Assembly (NCBI GenBank): GCA_038203615.1
Contig: JBBRDU010000081.1
Span: forward strand, 1 to 13,930
From: JBBRDU01 sp038203615
Lineage (GTDB): Bacteria > Verrucomicrobiota > Verrucomicrobiia > Chthoniobacterales > UBA10450
Length of the DNA: 13,930 bases
Direction: 5' to 3'
In this document: piece after piece, positions 1-6,300 of the stretch
Layout of the letters: each line of letters begins with the position of its first letter
How positions within the stretch are numbered: the stretch's first letter is position 1
Program-made: the position numbers and the translations under genes
Notes under the pieces: generated by a model
What the model was told of the DNA's origin: nothing
What the model saw: only the letters and a program-made list of their open reading frames with translations
The model's database searches: none

Positions 1-151
1 CCGGGGAGCGCACGCGCCCTCGCGTGCGGGTTTCGGCGCCCGCCGAAACGAACTTCAGGGCGTGGCGCGGGATGTGACGATTAGAGAATGGGAAAAAGTT
101 GGCGATGGCGAGGGCGCCATCGCCAGCAGGCGAGCCGCCTGCGCTCCCCGG
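1..151. repeat. Compound palindromic repeat with 12 bp terminal inverted repeats (family A)
   Basis: The ends form a perfect 12 bp inverted repeat, CCGGGGAGCGCA at 1-12 and its complement at 140-151. Inside are four perfect hairpins: 10-16/21-27 (GCACGCG), 30-38/41-49 (GTTTCGGCG), 101-110/115-124 (GGCGATGGCG) and 126-132/136-142 (GCAGGCG). There is no convincing reading frame inside. The terminal repeats and the first two hairpins recur almost exactly within uvrA at 6399-6561, so this is a dispersed family. It may be a miniature mobile element or a REP-like sequence. It lies downstream of the rhomboid-like gene and could serve as a transcription end or mRNA stabiliser. The left edge coincides with the window edge, so the element could extend further left. 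Confidence 0.8.
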
Positions 152-177
152 AATTCCGCGGTGCTGCACGAAGCGGC

Positions 178-1026
178 TTACTCCGACTTCTTGAGCAAGC
201 GAGCACGGGCCCGATCGAGTTGACGCCGTTCCGCGTCCGTCAGGCTGGCCATGCCGGACTTCGATATTTTGTCCAGGATCGGGTCCACGGAACGGTAGAC
301 GTCTTCCGGCTCGACCTGACGGCGAGCTGGCGCCGATTTTTGCACGATGAACAACTTCGGCTTGGGCCGCACGGAGGCCTTGAGGCTTTCGAGCCAGGCC
401 AGCTCGGGTCCGGCGCCGCGCAGTTCGATGAAAAGAAAAGCTGTAGCGATACTCGCCCAGACGACGGCGAGGCTGGCCCAGTCGTGGTAGGCGAGCAGTT
501 GAAACGTGTAAACCGCCGCCAGCACCACAACGACCCATTTGGCCATGATGCGCAGGAACATCTCAACCCGCGGATAGATGGTGGCGAAGGCGACGAAGAT
601 GCCGAAGTGCAAAGCGGGCGAGCCGGCCAGGCCCGAGCGATGCCAGAAACCCCAAAGGGTCAGCAGGAATGTGGGCGCCAGAAGCAACGCCAGGTAAAGC
701 CAGAGATAGGCCCGCTGGCCAATGAAACGTTCCACTTCGCGTCCAAAGACGAAGAGCATATACATCTCGATGGCAAACCAAAGCAGACCCGAAGGCGCAT
801 GGACAAATCCGTAGGTGGCGAGGCGCCAGACCTGCCCGCGCACCAGAACTTGGGCGCTGTCGAACTGGAGCGACTCGAGAAAAGATCCGGCGCCAGCGGC
901 CACCAGCAACGCCGTGAGAATGGCACACGCCACGTGGACACCGACCAGCATGGTCGTGACATCAACCGGATAGCGACCCATCCAGGCGACGGGCCGGTAA
1001 TCATCGGAGGTGGTGACTCCGAACAT
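178..1026 (-). CDS. Rhomboid-like integral membrane protein, probably a non-catalytic pseudoprotease
   Basis: This encodes 282 residues with about six hydrophobic segments (roughly 24-45, 80-95, 106-126, 138-150, 163-180, 186-201). The rhomboid hallmark GQVWRLATYGFVH lies at 64-76. Active rhomboid proteases use a Ser in a GxSG motif and a His in the last core helix. Here the matching stretch reads AGSPALHFG (134-142). Aligned on the FG pair, Pro137 takes the Ser position and Ala138 the following Gly, and His181 starts the last helix. It is therefore probably an inactive rhomboid-like protein acting in membrane protein binding or quality control. The soluble C-terminus (about 240-282) has the helical pattern DPILDKISKSGMASLTDAER, seen after rhomboid domains in other bacteria. 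The chosen ATG at 1024-1026 precedes the conserved part; an in-frame ATG at 1080 would add 18 residues. No clear Shine-Dalgarno sequence is seen. The gene is divergent from pckG. Confidence 0.75.
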   Translation of the reverse strand: MFGVTTSDDYRPVAWMGRYPVDVTTMLVGVHVACAILTALLVAAGAGSFLESLQFDSAQVLVRGQVWRLATYGFVHAPSGLLWFAIEMYMLFVFGREVERFIGQRAYLWLYLALLLAPTFLLTLWGFWHRSGLAGSPALHFGIFVAFATIYPRVEMFLRIMAKWVVVVLAAVYTFQLLAYHDWASLAVVWASIATAFLFIELRGAGPELAWLESLKASVRPKPKLFIVQKSAPARRQVEPEDVYRSVDPILDKISKSGMASLTDAERRQLDRARARLLKKSE

Positions 1027-1164
1027 GCGTGAATTAACAGCGGGCCTCCGCAACGCGCAAGCCCACTTCCAGCCGTCCATGAAAATTGTCTTGGAGAAGC
1101 GCCCGAGCGGGCCAAAATTGTCACCCTTTCTCCGTTTCCGAATGAATCCTTCACCCTTCTGTTC
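1027..1164. promoter_or_regulatory. Divergent intergenic region between the rhomboid-like gene and pckG
   Basis: These 138 bp separate two divergently transcribed genes and must hold both promoters unless the true starts differ. The best sigma70-like candidate toward pckG is TTGTCA at 1118-1123 followed after 17 bp by a poor -10 (AATGAA, 1141-1146). No operator palindrome stands out and neither gene has a strong Shine-Dalgarno sequence. The promoter assignment is weak. Confidence 0.3.
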
Positions 1165-2976
1165 ATGAAAGACATCGCGCCTGCCATTTCGCCGCCCGCT
1201 GGAAGGGGTGATCAGCCATCCACCAACCAGGCGGTTCTGGACTGGGTGCGGGAAGTGGCCGGCCGGACGCAGGCGGAAAACATTTTCTGGTGCGACGGAT
1301 CCGAAGCCGAAAATTCCTATCTGCTCGAGCAGGCGCTCGCCCAGAACGTCGTGACCAAGTTGAACGATCAAAAGGTGCCGCGTTCCTATCTGCATCGCTC
1401 CAACCCGAACGACGTGGCTCGGGTGGAGCAGTTCACGTTCATCTGCACGCCGACGAAAGAGCAGGCCGGGCCGACCAACAATTGGTCCGAGCCATCGGAG
1501 ACTTACACCAAACTGCATGGCTTGCTCGAAGGAGCCATGCGCGGCCGGACCCTGTTCGTGGTTCCCTACACGATGGGCCCGCCAGATTCGCCCCTGACCA
1601 AGGTCGGGTTTGAGATCACGGATTCGATCTACGTCGTTCTGAGCATGCGAATCATGACGCGCATGGGTGAGGTGGCGCTGCAGCGGCTCGGGGCCGATCC
1701 CAAGGCGGAGTGGAACCGCGGGATCCACTCATTATTAGATGTGAACCCGGCGCGCCGGCTGATCTGTCATTTTCCGCAGGATAACACGATAATTTCGGTC
1801 GGGTCCGGTTACGGCGGGAACGTTTTGTTGAGCAAGAAATGCCTCGCGCTGCGCATCGGCTCTTACCTGGCCAAGCAACAAGGGTGGCTGGCCGAACATA
1901 TGTTGATCCTGGGCGTGGAATCGCCCGAAGGCCGCAAGCATTACGTGGCCGCCGCCTTCCCGAGCGCCTGCGGCAAAACCAATTTCGCCATGCTCATCCC
2001 GCCGAAAGCTTTGGCCGGCTGGAAAGTGACGACTGTGGGCGACGACATTGCCTGGATGCAAATCCGCGACGGCCGCCTCTACGCGGTCAATCCCGAGAAC
2101 GGCTATTTCGGAGTAGTGCCGGGAACGAGTTACAAATCGAACGCCAACGCCATGAAATCGATCGAGCACGATACGCTCTACACCAATGTGGCCACGACGG
2201 ACGATGGCGATGTCTGGTGGGAAGGCAAGGATGGCCCGCCGCCCGCGCACGCGCTCGACTGGCAGGGTCGCGACTGGACGCCGGCTTCCCAGGAAAAAGC
2301 GGCTCATCCGAACAGTCGTTTCGCCACGCCCATGCGCAATAATCCGGTGCTCGATCCGGAGGTGGAGAAGGGCGAAGGTGTTCCGATCAGCGCTCTCATT
2401 TTTGGAGGACGCCGCAACGACACCATGCCGCTCGTTCTGCAGGCGCTGGATTGGGAGCATGGCGTTTATCTTGGCGCCACCATGGCTTCGGAAACCACCG
2501 CCGCCACCACCGGCGCGGTCGGCCGGGTGCGGCGCGATCCCATGGCGATGCTGCCGTTCTGCGGGTATAACATCGGAGATTATTTCCGGCACTGGCTCAA
2601 AACGGGGAAGCGTCTCACTCATCCGCCCCTCATTTTCCACGTGAATTGGTTCCGTAAAGGGGCCGACGGAAAATTTCTCTGGCCCGGGTTCGGCGACAAT
2701 ATGAGGGTTCTGAAGTGGATGATTGAGCGGTGCGAAGGCGGCCAGGCCGCCGTCCAATCACCGGTCGGCTGGTTGCCTCGGCCTAACGACCTCGATCTGC
2801 AGGATGCGAATGTGTCGCATCAGGCGATGGCCGCGCTGCTGGGCGTGGATCATGGGGAATGGGAGAAGGAACTAGCCGCGCATCAAACCTTCTTCGAATC
2901 GCTCGGTGGAGTCGTGCCACCGGAGCTGTTGCAGCAGCGCCAAAAACTGGTTGAACGGTTTAAGGCTGGGGCGTAA
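1165..2976 (+). CDS. pckG: Phosphoenolpyruvate carboxykinase (GTP)
   Basis: This encodes 603 residues, the usual length for the GTP-dependent family. The enzyme converts oxaloacetate plus GTP to phosphoenolpyruvate, CO2 and GDP in the cytosol. It is the entry step of gluconeogenesis and also anaplerotic. The nucleotide-binding P-loop FPSACGKTN is at 265-273, with the reactive cysteine C269, and the metal-binding GDDIAWM is at 292-298. Further family signatures are SVGSGYGGN near 212-220, GGRRNDTMPLV, and the C-terminal guanine-site stretch HVNWFRKGADGKFLWPGFGDNMR. The ATG at 1165 lies 138 bp from the divergent rhomboid-like gene. Family recognition is secure. The protein appears complete, with no truncation or altered catalytic motif that I can see. 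Confidence 0.97.
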   Translation: MKDIAPAISPPAGRGDQPSTNQAVLDWVREVAGRTQAENIFWCDGSEAENSYLLEQALAQNVVTKLNDQKVPRSYLHRSNPNDVARVEQFTFICTPTKEQAGPTNNWSEPSETYTKLHGLLEGAMRGRTLFVVPYTMGPPDSPLTKVGFEITDSIYVVLSMRIMTRMGEVALQRLGADPKAEWNRGIHSLLDVNPARRLICHFPQDNTIISVGSGYGGNVLLSKKCLALRIGSYLAKQQGWLAEHMLILGVESPEGRKHYVAAAFPSACGKTNFAMLIPPKALAGWKVTTVGDDIAWMQIRDGRLYAVNPENGYFGVVPGTSYKSNANAMKSIEHDTLYTNVATTDDGDVWWEGKDGPPPAHALDWQGRDWTPASQEKAAHPNSRFATPMRNNPVLDPEVEKGEGVPISALIFGGRRNDTMPLVLQALDWEHGVYLGATMASETTAATTGAVGRVRRDPMAMLPFCGYNIGDYFRHWLKTGKRLTHPPLIFHVNWFRKGADGKFLWPGFGDNMRVLKWMIERCEGGQAAVQSPVGWLPRPNDLDLQDANVSHQAMAALLGVDHGEWEKELAAHQTFFESLGGVVPPELLQQRQKLVERFKAGA

Positions 2977-2986
2977 GTGCCGACCT

Positions 2987-3030
2987 CACGGCGGACGAGG
3001 TGGAACGACCGCTCCGACCTGTCCGCCGTG
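2987..3030. repeat. Inverted repeat just downstream of pckG, possible terminator
   Basis: CACGGCGGAC at 2987-2996 pairs perfectly with GTCCGCCGTG at 3021-3030. The 24 nt between them can extend the stem imperfectly. It starts 10 bp after the pckG stop. No U-tract follows, so it is not a canonical intrinsic terminator. It may limit 3' decay or be a dispersed repeat. Confidence 0.5.
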
Positions 3031-3053
3031 GCGGAAGGCGTTGCTAAAAGAAT

Positions 3054-3096
3054 AGAAGCGGCGGAGCCGCTCAAATTGAGCGCCTTTGGCGCTTCT
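3054..3096. repeat. Miniature cloverleaf palindrome: three hairpins inside an outer stem
   Basis: An outer AGAA/TTCT stem (3054-3057/3093-3096) encloses three adjoining perfect hairpins: GCGGC-GGA-GCCGC (3058-3070), TCAA-A-TTGA (3071-3079) and GCGCC-TTT-GGCGC (3080-3092). Every base in the 43 nt is either paired or in a short loop. It is too short for a tRNA and lies in the pckG-uvrA gap. It looks like a third type of compound palindromic repeat. Its function is unknown. Confidence 0.65.
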
Positions 3097-3181
3097 GCTC
3101 TTCCCATCGTCCGCGGAGAGCCCGATCCACCTGCCGAAGGACAATAGATCGCTCAAGCAGTAGGAGGCGGAGGGTTCCAAA

Positions 3182-3255
3182 GGTGGGCGAGACTCCGTCG
3201 AGCCGACTTTCGTTCTTTGGGTCAATTCGACGGCTCGACGGAATCTCGCCCCACC
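3182..3255. repeat. Long inverted repeat in the region upstream of uvrA
   Basis: The arm 3182-3205 pairs with 3231-3255 with one mismatch and one bulge over about 24 bp; the outer ends read GGTGGG and CCCCACC. The loop is 25 nt. It ends 75 bp before the chosen uvrA start. It could be a transcription end for upstream reading, a structured leader of uvrA, or a dispersed repeat. The rest of the 2977-3330 gap (about 3097-3181 and 3256-3316) shows nothing I can name. Confidence 0.7.
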
Positions 3256-3330
3256 AGCCAAAGAGACATTCCTCGCGTCGAATTTGCCATCGAAATTTGC
3301 GAATGGACCCCGCAGCGGAGATACTCTCCA

Positions 3331-6300
3331 GTGGGTTCAAAGATTGCCGGGAAACAATACCTCACCGCCTCCACCGCGGCCGAGTGCATTGAAATTCGCG
3401 GGGCCCGCCAGAACAATCTCAAGGGCATCGACGTCGATCTGCCCCTCGGCCAGTTGACCGTCCTCACCGGCCCCAGCGGCAGCGGCAAATCCAGCCTCGC
3501 CTTCGACACGATCTACGCCGAAGGCCAGCGCCGCTACGTCGAGACATTCAGCCCTTACATGCGGCAGTTTCTCGATCGCATGGATAAACCTCGCGTCGAT
3601 GAGATCCGGGGAATCCCGCCCGCCATCGCCATCGAGCAGGCCAACCCGGTCAAGAGCTCCCGCTCCACCGTCGGGACCATGACCGAGATTAATGACTACC
3701 TGAAATTACTCTGGCCGCGCGTGGCCCGCGCCTTTTGTCCGACTTGCCAGCGCGAGATCAAACCGGAGACGGCCCCATCGATTGCCGACGAAGTGTTGCG
3801 CGAATGTGGCGGGAAAAATATTCTGCTCACCTTCTGGGTGGCGGTGCCGCCCAAAACGGAGCCGCGCGACTTCTTCGGTTTTCTCCAGCAACAGGGCTAT
3901 CTCCGCGTTTGGATCGACGGGAAAGTGGTCCGGGTCGATAGCGACGAAAAGATCAAACGCCTGGGCGCGCGCGTGCAGGTCATCCAGGATCGAATTCTGG
4001 TCAGCCAAGCGAACCGCTCCCGCCTGACTGAAGCGCTCGAGATCGCCCTCCGCTTCGGCAAAGACCGCGTCAACGTGGTCATGTGGCCGGCGGAACAATC
4101 GAAAGTCGAAAAGCAGAAATCGAAAATGAGGGAGCTTCCCTTTTCCACGGGGTGGCATTGCGCGCATTGCGACGTGGACATCCGCCTTCCCACCCCCGGA
4201 CTTTTCTCGTTCAATAATCCGTTGGGGGCCTGCCCGGAGTGCCGCGGATTCGGGCGCACCATTGCCATTGATTTGGACAAGGCCATTCCGGACCGCAGCC
4301 TGAGCATCGCGCAGGGAGTGGTGCGGGTCTTTCGCGGCCAGGAATTTGGGGAATCACAGAAGGATCTGCTGCGAGCCTGCGCGCGCGAAGAAGTCGACAT
4401 CCATCTTCCTTTCGAGGAACTGCCGAAGGCCGACCAGGATTTCGTGATCAAGGGCGAGAAGGGCGAGGGCGAGGAGGAGTACGAGGACGACCAGCGCTGG
4501 TACGGGGTGCGCGGTTTTTTCCGGTGGCTGGAGAGCAATACCTACAAAATGCATGTGCGGGTGCTGCTCAGCCGCTACCGCGCTTACACGACCTGTCCGA
4601 GTTGCCAGGGCGGACGTTTTCAACCGGAGACGCTCAATTACCAAATGGTGGAGGGACCCGCGTCGTCGCGTCCCACCAATGGCGCTGACCGCGCAGCGCC
4701 CTCCAAGATTGCGCGACAGCTCACGTTGCCGCAATTCGATGCGCTCTCGATTTTACAGGCGCGGGAGGTTCTGAGCGCCATCGACGTGCCTGCGGCCGAC
4801 TCGACCGCGGAGATGCTGCGCAAGGAAATCTGTTCCCGCCTAACCTATCTGTGCGAAGTGGGGCTCGGTTATCTCACGCTCGATCGTTCCACTCGCACCC
4901 TCAGCGGCGGCGAAGTGCAACGAGTGAATCTTACGACCTGTCTCGGGGCCTCGCTCGTGAATACGCTCTTCGTCATGGACGAACCGAGCGTGGGACTGCA
5001 CCCGCGCGACGTGGGACGTCTCATTCGCGTCATGCATCATCTGCGCGACAAGGGCAACACGCTCTTGGTGGTGGAGCACGAGGAAGCCATCATCCGCAGC
5101 GCGGACAACCTGCTCGATATCGGTCCCGGCCGCGGCGAGCTCGGCGGCGAGCTCGTCTTTAGCGGAAAACTCCAACAGCTGATCTCTTCTTCCGGGGGAC
5201 CGCACGCTTCCAGCGTGCTCTCCGCGGCATCCCTGCCGCGGAGAGCAAAGCCAAGCGTTCGGCAGGATGCCGAACGGAGCACGCAGGATGCGCGCGCTCC
5301 CCACTCTCTGACCGCCGATTACCTAAGCGGGCGCAAATCGATTCCACTCCCAAAGTCGCGGCGCAAATCCACTTCTTTCATCAAGATCACCGGTGCGCGC
5401 GAGCATAATCTGAAGAACGTCGACGTTGAAATTCCGCTTGGCATTTTTACCTGCGTCACCGGCGTATCGGGCTCGGGCAAGTCCACCCTCATTCGCGACG
5501 TGCTCTATCGAAATCTCCTCCGCGCCAAAGGTCAGCCGTCGGACCAGGAACCGGGCGCCTGCAAGTCCGTCACGGGCGCCCATCGCGTCGGCGAAATTGT
5601 GATGGTCGATCAATCGGCCCTCGCCCGCACGCCGCGTTCCACCCCGGTTCTCTATCTCGGGCTCTACGACCGGGTGCGTGAATTATTTGCGGCCCTGCCG
5701 GAAGCCATGTCGCAAGGGCTGACGGCCAGTGCCTTTTCCTTCAACTCCGGCAGTGGCCGTTGCGAGCGTTGCAGCGGCACCGGGTTTGAGAAAATCGAGA
5801 TGCAATTTTTGAGCGATCTCTATGTGCGCTGCGCCGAGTGCGAAGGTCGCCGTTTTCAGCCGCACGTCCTCCGGGTGCAATTGCGGGGCAAATCGATCCA
5901 TGATGTGCTGGCGCTCACGGTCACGGAAGCGATCCAGTTTTTCGCCCAGATCGGCGAGGAGAAGGCGCTCTCCCATCCGCTCGCCGTGCTCGAGGAAGTC
6001 GGGCTCGGCTATCTTCGGCTCGGTCAGCCGCTCAACACGCTTTCCGGCGGCGAATCACAGCGGCTTAAGCTCGTTCGGCATCTGGCGGAAGCTTCCTCAC
6101 AAGATGCCAACGGCGAATCGGAAAAAGCGCGGAGCCTCTTCATCTTCGACGAACCCACCACCGGCCTGCACTTCGATGATGTCGCGGTCCTCATGCAATT
6201 ATTTCAGCGGCTGGTCGTGCAGGGTCACTCCATTTTGGTGATCGAGCACAATCTGGAAGTCATCAAGTGCGCCGATTGGGTGATCGATCTCGGTCCCGAA

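Noticed and set aside
88..1032. Plus-strand frame of 314 residues opposite the rhomboid-like gene
   Set aside because: It is rich in Gly, Arg, Gln and Asp without domain patterns, and antisense to a gene with clear membrane helices. It is a GC-rich shadow frame.
178..1728. Long minus-strand frame running back through the start of pckG (516 residues)
   Set aside because: Only the part from 1026 onward has rhomboid-like features; the upstream part is antisense to the clear pckG gene and reads as low-complexity shadow sequence.
1735..2757. Minus-strand frame of 340 residues within pckG
   Set aside because: It is antisense to catalytic motifs of PEP carboxykinase and shows no recognisable domain.
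3054..3096. tRNA, considered because of the cloverleaf fold
   Set aside because: At 43 nt it is far too short, with loops of 1-3 nt and no anticodon or T-loop sequence.
3217..3330. Longer uvrA N-terminus from TTG 3217
   Set aside because: The added 38 residues come from the loop and arm of an inverted repeat and have no UvrA similarity. GTG 3331 has a GGAG at a reasonable distance.
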